Assembly: GCF_008831285.2 (NCBI RefSeq)
Contig: NC_045145.1
Coordinates: 5,890,802-5,954,801 of the forward strand
Direction of reading: 5' to 3'
DNA length: 64,000 nucleotides
Origin: Nymphaea colorata
Taxonomy: Eukaryota > Streptophyta > Magnoliopsida > Nymphaeales > Nymphaeaceae
The notes below the pieces were generated by a model. The model searched no databases and was not told where the DNA came from. It saw nothing but the letters and a program-made list of their open reading frames with translations. Position 1 is the first letter of the stretch. Each line of letters begins with the position of its first letter. Of this stretch, positions 23,262 to 34,060 are shown piece by piece. The position numbers and the translations under genes are program-made.

Positions 23262-24104
23262 AATAGGAAACAGAAAAAAACTGACACACGATAGTAAGGA
23301 TGCAACAGTCAAATACCGAAGAGAAATATATTTCTACTATCCTCAAAGATCATACAGGTATCACATGATAGATAGCAAAACAAATCTATAATCACAGGAA
23401 CTGCCCACATCTAAACAGTATAACAGAGAGTAGCATGATGGATAGCAAAACAAATTTGTAATCATAGGAACTGCCCACGTCTGAACAGCATAACAGAAAG
23501 TAGAAGATAGATTACAGAATATTTTTTTTTGTTAGATTACAGAATATTTTTTTTGTCATTTTTGGTCGACTGCTATTGATTTCCAGTTTCTGCTGCTATC
23601 TGTCAACTGTTTACACCGTCAGAAACTGAAACAGCTGCTGTTTTCAGTTTCCTCACACACTGTCAACACAAATTCTGCTTTCTGCCGAGTGCCGACTATT
23701 TACACCTTCAGAAAACTGAAACTGTTGTTGTTTTCAATCTCCTCACACACCATCGGCAGAACATCATCCACTCCAAAAAAAAATCCACGTTCATCACGCC
23801 TCAAACATCATAAAAAAACAGATCTGCTCCACACAATCTGTTTTTCCTCATATCAAACAGCAGCCACTAGATCCACTTAAGGATCTGATCATGCCTTCCA
23901 CATAGGCGTGATCGGTCCTTCTCCGCGCAGCACACCCAAACTTTATTTCTTTACCGCCTCCCTATTGGTGGGTAAGAAGAAATAAAGATGGGCGACGAGA
24001 AGAGGAAAGAGAAAGAAGCCGCCGGAGGAAAAAGCCGCCGGAGGAAAAAGTCGCCGGAGAAGGAGAAGGAGTCACCGGAAAACTTGACTGTCGCCGGCAG
24101 TGGA

Positions 24105-24117
24105 GGCTCTGATACCA
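24105..24117 (-). other. Copia E primer-binding site
   Basis: The minus strand reads TGGTATCAGAGCC, an exact match to the initiator tRNA-Met site used by most plant copia elements. Confidence 0.92.
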
Positions 24118-25242
<1,125 letters not shown>

Positions 25243-26067
25243 CATTGTCACAAAAAACGCCGTTTTTTTATAAAAAACGCGTATTTTACGTTAAAAACGT
25301 CTTTACCGTATAAAACGGGAATAAAACGCGTTTTTTTCAAAAAAACGTTTAAAAATAAAAGACGCGTATAAAACGCGTTTTATACCCGTCTTTCACGTTT
25401 TTTAAGACATATGTTTTTAAAAGAAATGGCATGCATGTAATATTTGTAAAAGAATTGGTTTTTTGTAACTTGGATGCTCCTTTTAATGGCAAAAACGTCT
25501 TTTTAAAGGATGGCATACGTGTAATATTTGTAAACGAATTGGTTTTTTTTAACTTGGACGCTCCTTTTAATGGCAAAAATGTCTTTTTAAAGGATGGCAC
25601 GCATGTAATATTTGTAAACGAATTGGTTTTTTTAAACTTGGATGCTCCTTTTAATGGCAAAAACGTCTTTTTAAAAGAGAAAGTGGCTTATTAACTTCCC
25701 GCCATCCTCTCCTTTTTCCGTTTTTGATTTTCTCATTTCCCGCCTCTCGCTGGAGTTCATTTGCGAGGGGAAGGGGAAGAATTTATTAACTTTAAACTTT
25801 ATTTTCAATTTAAACTTTATTTTCAATTTTTAAGTTGGCAAATTGTTTCAGACATGTACCTAAAATTTGTTGCTTATCTAGCTATTTTCCAATGTTTTTT
25901 TAATTTCTCATTTATTTTATTTTTATATAATTGTTAGGATTTTTTTATTTATTTTTTAAAAATTTACCGTCTTTTTCCCGTTTTATTCCCGAGATTTTTT
26001 TCCTCGCCGTATTATACCCGTTTTTTTCCTTGCCGTATTATACCCATTAGCGTCTTATGTGACAATG
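25243..26067. mobile_element. Non-autonomous hAT-like element, long copy
   Basis: The termini CATTGTCACA and TGTGACAATG are a perfect 10-bp inverted repeat. The flanks ATACAAAG (25235-25242) and ATACAAAG (26068-26075) are a perfect 8-bp target duplication, the hAT signature. The interior has AAAAACGCG-rich ends, a three-unit 84-bp tandem repeat, and CCCGTTTTATTCCCGAG then CGCCGTATTATACCCG words near the right end, shared with 3280-3596. No transposase. Confidence 0.85.
25426..25677. repeat. Three-unit 84-bp minisatellite inside the hAT-like element
   Basis: Units start with ATGGC at 25426, 25510 and 25594 and differ at a few positions each. Because 84 is a multiple of three, open frames with a 28-residue repeat run on both strands (HVIFVNELVFFNLDAPFNG on plus). 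I regard these as by-products, not a gene. Confidence 0.93.
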
Positions 26068-26086
26068 ATACAAAGTGATTCTTCCA

Positions 26087-26129
26087 TCTCTCTCTCTCTC
26101 TCTCCCCCCCCCCTCTCTCTCTCTCTCTT
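26087..26129. repeat. (CT)n microsatellite with central C run
   Basis: About 8 CT units, a run of about 10 C, then CT units again. It lies 12 bases beyond the hAT-like target duplication. Confidence 0.9.
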
Positions 26130-26454
26130 TTCTCCATTGTGTTCAATGGTAATTCAAGCAAAAAAATAAAATCCTGAATTCTTATCTTGAGTTCTTCACG
26201 ATAGCTTGCAGAGCCCGTGATTTTATTCTATCACTGTTAGTTTACTCACTGTTCATCAAATAGTTTTGAATCTTTGTAGTTTTGTAGTTTGTAAGTACAA
26301 AATGTGTGGAAGACACATGTTGGCCAGACGACTTGAGGAAGAATTATATAATATATAGTACATACTGCTCATATAAAGAAAATATAGGTCATTTTATAAT
26401 CTTTTTATATTTAAAAAAGAAGTTATACATTGTTATTTCTTCGAAAAAAAAGTT

Positions 26455-26545
26455 AACATGACCCAGTCCGAGTTGACCCACGAGTCACAAGTCAAGAACA
26501 GCCGAGTCAAGTCCCAGTCACTGGGTTTTAAAACCTTGGTGCAGA
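26455..26545 (-). repeat. Dispersed GACTTG/GACTCG repeat, copy 2
   Basis: On the minus strand: GGTTTTAAAACCCAGTGACT, GGGACTTGACTCGGC, ACTTGTGACTCGTGGGTCAA. This matches, in order, the words at 3168-3250. Outer limits uncertain. Confidence 0.5.
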
Positions 26546-26944
26546 TCATACGGCTCAGAGAACAAAGAAAAGGAAATTTTGCTGGAAGAAAAAATGTTGT
26601 TTACATGGCACAAAACCACACTCTTGATGAACGCACTGATTAAGTCACACAAACATGCCAAAAATGGCAGCGCCCACATCTCGGAATCACTCCCAACACG
26701 TCATGGAACTCGGTTTGACCAAGTCAGATGTGGTCAGTCATACCCATTCTTTCTTTTTTTGTTTTTTCTACTTTTTTACTTCTCTTGCACTCGTTTTTTT
26801 TTTTTCTACTCTCTCCCTCTACATCTCTCGCACGGTAAGGGAGACCTTATTAAAGGACAATAAGCCTGACATCCTTTCTAAATGATGACCAAGCCTATCG
26901 TCCTCTAAAAGATGACCATGACAGGCCTGTCATCCTTTAAAGGA

Positions 26945-27215
26945 CAACCATGGCAGGCTAGTGTATATATAGAGTAATACGTCCCTCTTCTCTGTTTATG
27001 TTTTTCTAAGCATATTTTAAAGAACAAAGATTTTATTTTTATGTATGTGGTTCCTTTATGCACTAATTGCGAGAAGAGGTTATAGGTTGCATAAATTTCT
27101 ATCTCTTGAGCAATAATCTATTTGCCCTTGGGCTGTTTTTCGCCTGTTTGGCATAAGGTTTTAAAAAATGTATTCCATGTTTTCTGATTTAAACCTTATG
27201 GATTTGCCTATGTAT
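26945..27215 (+). repeat. LTR-like block, copy 1
   Basis: TATATATAGAG...CGTCCCTCTTCTCTGTTTA...GATTTTATTTTTATGT, then GGCATAAGGTTTTAAAAAATG and TTCCATGTTTTCTGATT. The same ordered words recur at 27440-28010. The TATA word and a downstream A-rich signal suggest an LTR promoter-R region. Just upstream (26840-26945) are repeated AAGGACAA-type words (CCTTTAAAGGACAACCATG). Outer ends not defined. Confidence 0.5.
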
Positions 27216-27439
27216 ATGTATATATATTTCAAGTAGCTAGATTATGTATATTGGACAAAAATGTATTTTTTTATTCACTATTTATTTGTCTTTCTTTGTT
27301 TTTTGTACTTTGATTATTTTTTGGTCAAATATAGTCTTTGATCAGAAAAAGACTAGCTGTTGGAGCTTGGCCAATGGCTAACTCAACTAATTTGTTAAAA
27401 ATATGGAGGGATGTTTATCTTCTTCATGCTTTTCTAAGC

Positions 27440-28010
27440 TCAATTAGCTCTTGGTGCATATATAGAGGGATACTTCCCTCTATCTCTGTTTAGGCTCCTT
27501 TAGGCATATTTTTAAGAATAAAGAATTTATTTTTATGTCAATAGTGCTAAGTCACATGAGTACATGTGATCTGCCCAAGTAAGTGTGTCAGCACATGGGT
27601 AACAATGAAATGGGTACGTGGGTACGGTTGTACTTTAAAACTTAAAAATGTATATTTTCAAACTTAATTTTTGTTTTAATTTTAGATTTTTCCCTTCTTG
27701 TTTCATTTCCCTCCTACCTAGATTCTATATTTATTTTCCTCTCGTTTTTCTTTAATTTTGACAATTTTTTCAGATTATTATACATATAATGTATATATTT
27801 ACATATACCCTCTGTTGTACCCCTATATTTAGATTTTCTAAAATCATCACACCTGTACGGCCATATGTGACATAGCAGTAGTGCCTTAGTGCACTTATTT
27901 TTAAAAGCCCTTATAAGCTTTAGAAGTTGATAGGGCTGCTTTTGGCCTGTATGATCTAAGGTTTTATAGAGTCCACATGGTATTCCATGCTTCCTGATTA
28001 AAACCCTATT
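27440..28010 (+). repeat. LTR-like block, copy 2, split by a hAT-like element
   Basis: CATATATAGAGGGATACTTCCCTC, AATAAAGAATTTATTTTTATGT, (insert 27547-27875), then GGGCTGCTTTTGGCC, CTAAGGTTTTATAGAG and TTCCATGCTTCCTGATT. It is colinear with copy 1, 500 bp away. Removing the insert improves the alignment. The pair could be the LTRs of a miniature retroelement or two independent solo LTRs. Confidence 0.5.
27547..27875. mobile_element. Small non-autonomous hAT-like element (CTATGTCACAT family)
   Basis: The left end is CTAAGTCACATGAGTAC and the inverted right end CTATGTCACATATGG. The flanks CAATAGTG (27539-27546) and CAGTAGTG (27876-27883) match at 7 of 8, as for hAT. 329 bp, AT-rich, with GGGTACGTGGGTACGG subterminal words like those at 1465 and 19590. 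Non-coding. Confidence 0.68.
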
Positions 28011-28015
28011 GAGCC

Positions 28016-29852
28016 AAGCTGCCATCAACAACACCCCCTTTAGAGGCTAACAAGGAATGGTGAATCATGTGTGTTTTGAAGCAGAGGCAACATATCAAAG
28101 TGCTTGTCAATGGACGGCGGTGAAAACAAGGACAAAAATTGGAAAGAGGAAGACTCCCTGTATGGAACCTATCCAGACTGGTTTGTATGAGTGCAAGGCA
28201 TCTTTTGAAATTTGGGGAGTATTAGCATTAATAGATCAGGTTGGATCTGGAAGGACATGTATAGGAACTGTGACTTTTATTAGGTGTACTGCCCTTACAA
28301 GAGGAAGGTCCAGATCATTGGGGATTGAGGACAATGTAACTTTTTTTCCTGTTTCTGCTTATTTACTACTGTTTATGTGCTAATTCTTAACCTAATCTAA
28401 AGGAGGCACCAATTTAAGTGTCTATTCTTAGTAATTGGCCCATAATAAATATTCCCAAGGCATGATATTATAATTTTAAAAAAAAAATGGAAAACAGAAA
28501 GTCCAAGAATTTTTTGTTGCCATATTACACACACACAATTGGATGTATATACATATATTTTTTAAGACATAAAAACAATCAAGTATAAAGATGAGCAACA
28601 TGATATGGTCATTTAAACATCAAACACAGCTTTGTCTATAACATAATGACATCTTAGATGGAGGAAGCACGCAAGATGTATAAGTGAAATGAATTTAATG
28701 AATATTGAAATATTAGGTCTAAATCTGAAACAGAAGTTGTTAATAGTCTAATTTCACAAAATCGTTCTTCCGGTACATGTACTTCAGAATGAAGAGCAGA
28801 ATCAGAAAAAAAAATTAACTGAAAACTGGACTTATCTCAGCCATGACTTTGAATTTAAACTTGACTACCTGGTTGCTAAAAGCCTGAAATCACTTTCTTC
28901 AAAGCAAGACAAGGAAGTTTTTTTTATGCTGACACCTACAGCACATGCAAAAAATGGTCCAACATGTGAAGCATCAGCATAAGATGATAAATTCTTATCT
29001 ACAGAAGGGAGAATGCAATCTGACCTACGAGCTGCTTCACATATATAGGTAAAGGAATTTTTTTTTTTATGAAGGTACTATGGCATGGAAGTCCTTCAAG
29101 GAGGAAACTACACGTACCATAGAAACTGAAGTAAAACTGCTTTGAAGAACACTCCTTTCAGCTTTGGTGGCTCAGCACCACCTTTGATGGCTGATTGGTT
29201 ATACTGCAATGTCCCAACATTCCGGGTATAGGGCCCTATAACATTGATCAAGACCCCGTAACTAGATATGTACGGTATTGCTTTATTGCTTGAGAGTAAC
29301 TATAACAAACTTCCAGCGCTGAAGACTTCTTATCGCAATGCAGGATTGTATATCAGTACTTCACGAACATTTAGACTTCAACAATCCAGAAGTGGATCCA
29401 ACAGACAAACAACTTCGCAACAGGTGATGTGAAACTGCGGATTTAGTATCAATCTTCTTAAAGAGTGTTCGGTTGCTTTACAATTACACACTTCATAGTA
29501 CAGGTCGTCTCAGATTTATTGCTTGTAACAATGATCTGTCGTAAGAGGGAAAGGAAAGTCTCAAAGCCACATAGTAGTTGTTGATAATTCGTTTTGCGCC
29601 TCCCAACACATTATTCGGGAAAAGAGAGAGAAGGGGCAAAGGATGCAGCAGATGGTAGAAAAGGGGAAACCCCAAAGGACGTTTGCGCAATCAACCGTTG
29701 AGATTAACTAAACCCACACAACTCAAGTCGAAATCACCAAAGAGAAAATCCGAAATGGGAAAGAAGCAAAATAGAAAAAAAAAAAAAAAAAAAAAAAAAG
29801 AAACAAGGAAACAGGGACAGGGAGAGGGAACGACGTCCATCGAGGAACAGAC
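28016..29852. other. Host-gene intron 2, 5' end, no recognised element
   Basis: Apart from the A25 tract noted separately, nothing here could be identified. The 108-codon frame at 28057-28383 has no known domain and no splice context. The sequence near exon 2 (about 29100-29850) is less AT-biased than the rest and may be original intron. Confidence 0.4.
29775..29799. repeat. A25 homopolymer tract just inside intron 2
   Basis: Twenty-five A on plus, i.e. a T-run 54 bases after the exon 2 donor on the gene strand. U-rich stretches near donors can aid plant splice-site recognition. That role is inferred. Confidence 0.9.
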
Positions 29853-29961
29853 CTTCTCGGAATAGTGACAGGCAACACAAGGACCAGACGGAAAGCACTC
29901 AAAGGTGGTGTTTCCTCTCAGCTCCTTAAAAGTCCGAAGCTGACGCCGACTTGTCGCGCTG
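29853..29961 (-). CDS. Host gene exon 2: first cysteine cluster
   Basis: 109 bp: one base completing the Gly codon split by intron 1, then 36 codons, SATSRRQLRTFKELRGNTTF followed by ECFPSGPCVACHYSEK. The acceptor is TGTGTATCAG|C and the donor AAG|GTCTGT. It contributes the CFPSGPCVAC cysteine cluster and one N-glycosylation sequon (NTT). Joined to exon 3 it gives SEK-SDEKYHCSETG, an uninterrupted hydrophilic Cys-rich region. The phases of both flanking introns agree with exons 1 and 3, which is the main evidence that the three exons form one gene. Confidence 0.78.
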
Positions 29962-30055
29962 CTGATACACAACGAAAGAGCCTTAAATCGCACCATAAAA
30001 GCGCAAGCGCGCACACCCACACGCACAGAGAGAGAGAGAGAGAGAGAACCTTTAC
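29962..30055 (-). other. Intron 1 of the host gene (94 bp)
   Basis: Donor CAAGG|GTAAAGG, acceptor GTGTATCAG|C. The 5' third is a (TC)n microsatellite on the gene strand starting 8 bases after the donor, followed by TG-rich sequence. The size is normal for plants, in sharp contrast to intron 2. Confidence 0.75.
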
Positions 30056-30150
30056 CCTTGAGCAAGCATTGAGGATGAAGATGAAGATGATGGCGATAAT
30101 GAAAGTATCAGAAGGAGAACAGATGCCGCGAGAGAGAAGGGAATTGCCAT
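30056..30150 (-). CDS. Host gene exon 1: start codon and signal peptide
   Basis: 95 bp of coding sequence from ATG at 30150. It encodes MAIPFSLAASVLLLILSLSP, a run of seven serines, then MLAQG, with the last Gly completed by exon 2. Short basic-free N-terminus, hydrophobic core AASVLLLILSLS and small residues near the end: a secretory signal peptide, cleavage probably around the Ser run or after MLA. No in-frame ATG precedes it before the presumed TATA region. This sends the Cys-rich ectodomain into the secretory pathway. The first three exons encode 179 residues. The protein end is outside the recognised sequence. Confidence 0.78.
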
Positions 30151-30248
30151 GACGGCTTTCTGAGTTTTCTTCCGTACTCCCCAAGCTCGCAGATTTAGAT
30201 CACCACTTTTGGCTAGGTTTGCGTGGTCGGGGTATGGACCGGATACGG

Positions 30249-30257
30249 ATTATATAT
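30249..30257 (-). promoter_or_regulatory. Candidate TATA box of the host gene
   Basis: The minus strand reads ATATATAAT about 100 bases before the ATG, at a plausible distance for a 60-70 base leader. Only position and composition support it. Confidence 0.45.
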
Positions 30258-32802
30258 CTGACTAAACTGCTAAAAAGTCGGATATTGAGATAAAGTGACA
30301 TCTGATGAACAAATTGGATTGAATTCAGTTTCAAGACATGACGTCCGATGGCGGAGGCATTCGAACTCCATTTTTGTTGTAAACAAATATCCAATCAGAC
30401 AGTTAAGGCCTATCCAGGGCCCGGGCCCGAAAACTAGCCCTTCATAAATATGTTTGAGCTCCTTTTTTATAAATTTTGACGGTCCTGTCTCCTGTGCCTA
30501 GTCCTGTCATCCCTCTCTAGTCTCTACACTCCTTCAAAGCTTTCTCATTTTCTTCCTCTTTCACGTAGAAGAAAAAAATAAACACAGACTATTCATTTCC
30601 ATTCAATTTCGAATAGATGAATATTTCGTAAGTCGGATATGATAAAAGGTACTGTTGACTCAAACCCAATCTGTTGACATTCCAGTGTGTTGTGGCAGTT
30701 GGATCTTTTCACTATGTCAAAACTTATTAAGAAAGGCAGTTAAATGTAGTTAGTTTCTAGTATATAGTTGGCAAACTTATTAAGAGTGACTGTGTGTATG
30801 TTTAGCAAAGTTAGCAGTTGGATGGTTAATAAAGCAATAACTTAGGGGGAAGACAGCCTTTTTTTTTTGCTCTCCTTTTATTAGCAAGTTGGTGAATGCG
30901 AACACAATTACAAACTCAAAATAGGACAGAAACAACGTTGATACTATCACATATTCATTTACATTTCATAATTCACAAGATGATAAAATTCATTTCCCAG
31001 TAACACAAAACAAGATAAAGAACATTGTAATTAGTTGACAATCTCAGCTACCAAGGCACGTCCAAACTCATGAACCAGTAAATCGATGGTCTTAGTCTAC
31101 TCAAACGACTTGCAAGTCAGTCAGTGAATTTGCCAACTATGTTATAGTTACTCATATCCCTATGAATTGGGTGCACAAATGGAATGTAACTAATGTAGGT
31201 TTGACATTCGACCCTTATGTGCATGAATACGTGATTGGGGTCTCTGTGGCTACTATGTGTCTTTTCAGTTGATATGACAACTCAATACAATGTCATAAAC
31301 ACATCACTAATAGGCGGGAAGAGGACCTTAATGTCCTCTGTCCTCCCCTTTCTCATGACAACCAACAAGTGAAATCCTCTAAGCCCTATAAAAACCCTCA
31401 AATGGAACCCTTGCTAAACCTTCATCACGAGAGCCCTCTAATCTTCACTAGGGACATTGATTTTTTGGTTTGTGAGTACTTCAAACAGTCCCATAGGCAC
31501 CACCTTTTGGGTATTCTCTTTTGCATGTTGCCATTGTCTGCCTCGACTACCTGGGCTTGTGTCTTATTTGTTTCTAACTTAACTGCTCTCCTAATTTTGG
31601 TATGACCTTTTTCGGCATATAATCATTGTTTGGGCTTGGTATCTCTAAATTGTTCAAGGAATTTCATTAGATGGAGAACTTGGATGAACGAAAAGCCATT
31701 GGCTCCTACTAGACTAGTTTGGGATGGTCGGATTGTTTTATAGAGTTCACCAATAATAGCTGAAACTAAGGGAACGACACTAGAGAATTTATGAAACCAA
31801 ACTAGCATAAAAATTCAGTACATGAAATTGAGTGTTTGAATACAAAATGGGTTTTCTAAAATTATTAAACCCACATTAAGAGGCAAAAATGCAGTGAACT
31901 CTGATGGGAGTAGTGAGGTGAGTTGTCCAATCCATAAATGCCATAAAAGTCAGTTGCAAGTGGAGCTAGATGATGGTGGGTTGGCCCAATTGGCTTGAGT
32001 CATGCTAGTGGGACACTCATTATTGTCATGCCATGTGGATCCCTTAGGGTAGATATTGAGTGGGCACTGGCTCCATGTTGCCAACCATGTTGTACTGTGC
32101 CTTGATTGTTAGTTGCATGTGTGGCAAGAGTCCATGCCTGAAGGATGTGTTTTCATGCACATTCCATGTGAGGATCAGCTAGTGGGGCAGCGTGTGACTC
32201 CTAGTTGGCAGTTGATAGGGGCGTAGGAAGCAGAGAGAGATAGGGAGAGAGAGAGTGGTAGAGGGCGGCACTCCAGTGGAGCTTTGTTAGCAAGGGTCAG
32301 TGGTGGGTGGCAGGTAGGTCACTGACAAAGGTGTAGGTTGTGGCACAATAGTGGCATGGTAAGCGAGAGAGAGATTCCCAAAAGGTGGGGGCAAGAGGCA
32401 TTCAGGGATGGTGTGGTAGCAGCAATGGACTGGATGGTGACCCCAGGTAGTGTCAAGTGGCAGCTAGCAGCGGAGAAAGCGGTAGTGTTGGTGGTGGACG
32501 GTGCAACAACAAACTACTGGCAGAGCAACTGCAAGGGAGGCATAAAGTTGGGTGAGAGAGGGGGAGAGAGCAGGTAGGCTGGCCAGAAGAAGTACAGTGG
32601 CAGCAGCAATGGCGGAGCTACGACAAGCTACTTAGGGGGAGCTGGCCAGCAACGGGGTATGTGGGGTCTGTGGTAGTGTAGCATCCACCATTTAACCAAA
32701 GAGCTCATTGGAGCGGGGTGCAGGTTTCTAAAGAAGTGACTCCTCTCAGTTAGGGAGCTCTACCCATGGGTGGACCGAGGACCGACAACAATGATGAGAG
32801 TG
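30258..32802. other. Host gene upstream region and old repeats
   Basis: No coding domain. A CCTATAAAAACC promoter-like word at 31384-31395, followed by a short CT/CC-rich leader, suggests the U3-R part of an LTR around 31.3-31.5 kb. From about 32.2 to 32.75 kb the plus strand is G/A-rich (GAGAGAGATAGGGAGAGAG, GGTAGTGT words), as in the leader of plant LTR elements read from the other strand. The frame at 32338-32577 runs through this and is not a gene. Confidence 0.4.
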
Positions 32803-33180
32803 TGTTAACCCTAAATTTTCACTTAGATCCCAATAGCAATTTCAAAATCTTGGAAAATGTTTTAGGCAAAATCAAAAGTAATGTGCTCGATGCCCACCAA
32901 ACCCAAACCCTAAAGCAAAATCTAGGAACCTATTGCAATCTTAGTTCAAAGATTTAAGCTCTGAACCAACTTAGAGATATGAATCTCAATTCTATTCCCA
33001 TATTGGATTTAAAATAAGATTTCAGATTCAAGCTTAGATCCATAATAAAGCTTCAAAACCTCAATTAGAGCTAAAATAAAGCTTTAGAAATCAATCTAGA
33101 CCAAAGTGAAGGAGCTAGGTCCAAAGTCCAATTTCAACTCACTATTTGGATTTAAAATATTGATCCAGATTAAGTTTGAG
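32803..33180 (+). repeat. Element F 5' LTR-like block
   Basis: It starts TGTTAACCC and shares with 43775-44138 the ordered words AATAGCAATTTCAAAAT / GTAGCAATTTCAAAATA, TTGCAATCTTAGTTCAAA, CAAAACCTCAATTAGAGCTA and AAGGAGCTAGGTCC. Similarity stops sharply near 33180, where minisatellite-like sequence begins. Confidence 0.6.
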
Positions 33181-33499
33181 AATAGTGAGATCCAGATTTT
33201 TTCTCATCCTAGCATACATCAATTTCTTTGTGAACTTTTCAAGAGCCTCAAGTTTCAAGCATTTGATGTACAAGTTTTTCAAATTTTTTACATTATTCAG
33301 TGGATACAAGTTTTTCACGTTCCCCCACCTAGGTGCATGCAAGTTTTCAATTTTGCATGTTAGTGCTCATACATTTCCAATTTCATGCAACAATGCATTT
33401 AAATTTTCCAATTTCACAGGTTTGCAACATGATTTCGTGCTTCAACACCATTTTTGTGCTTCGGCATACCTTTTCACACCTCAATGCACACAAGCATTA

Positions 33500-34010
33500 C
33501 AATAACATGGATTGGTATAAGATTTTGCACTTTAACACCCTCAAGTAAATGTGCCTTGATATAAGATTTCACACTTCAGTGCATACAAGTAATGTACCAG
33601 CTTACACAAGTTATCAAACTTCTGTGTTCTGATATAAGATTTCTCACTTCGACATACACAAGCAAGCTTGCCATGACAAAAGACTTCACATTTCAGCGCA
33701 CACTAGTAAACATGCCAGTGCATAAGTTTTTGTGCTTCAATGCATAAAAGTCCATGTGTTTTGGTGTAAAATTTTGCACTTTGGCAAACACAAGTAGGCA
33801 CACTTTGATACAAGATTTAGTGCTTTGGTGTCCTCAAGTAAACACGCCTTGACATAAGGTCTTGTACTTCGGTGTGCACAAAAAACATACTAGTTCCCAA
33901 ACTCTTGTGATCTGGTATAAGATTTCATGCTTTGGTGAACATAAAAAATGTGTTTTGGCATAAGATTTCACATTTTGATACACACAAGTACATGCACCTC
34001 AACACATGTT
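33500..34010 (+). repeat. Degenerate minisatellite, unit about 45 bp
   Basis: At least nine diverged units of the form (T/C)TGATATAAGATTTCACACTT then (C/T)(A/G)GTGCACACAAGTAAACATGCC, e.g. starting near 33508, 33555, 33630, 33675, 33755, 33800, 33845, 33912 and 33953. Single units are 60-80% alike by eye. Looser copies extend to about 33200 and 34060. A reversed array of the same unit lies at 52640-52940. Confidence 0.75.
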
Positions 34011-34060
34011 TTCGCGCTTCGTTTCACATTTTTGTGCTTTGGTGCATACAAGTGGATTTT

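Noticed and set aside
25349-25694. Repeat proteins of 103 and 87 codons on opposite strands
   Set aside because: They are translations of an 84-bp minisatellite inside a non-autonomous element. Both strands stay open only because the unit is a multiple of three.
28057-28383. 108-codon frame in intron 2
   Set aside because: No recognisable domain, no homologous copy in the window and no splice context. Not distinguishable from chance.
29691-30184. Single-frame 124-codon and 88-codon minus-strand ORFs over exons 1 and 2
   Set aside because: They read through intron 1 and its TC repeat. The spliced model with signal peptide and matched phases explains the same sequence better.
32338-32577. 79-codon frame rich in Gly and Val
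   Set aside because: It comes from G/A-rich LTR-leader-like sequence; no domain.
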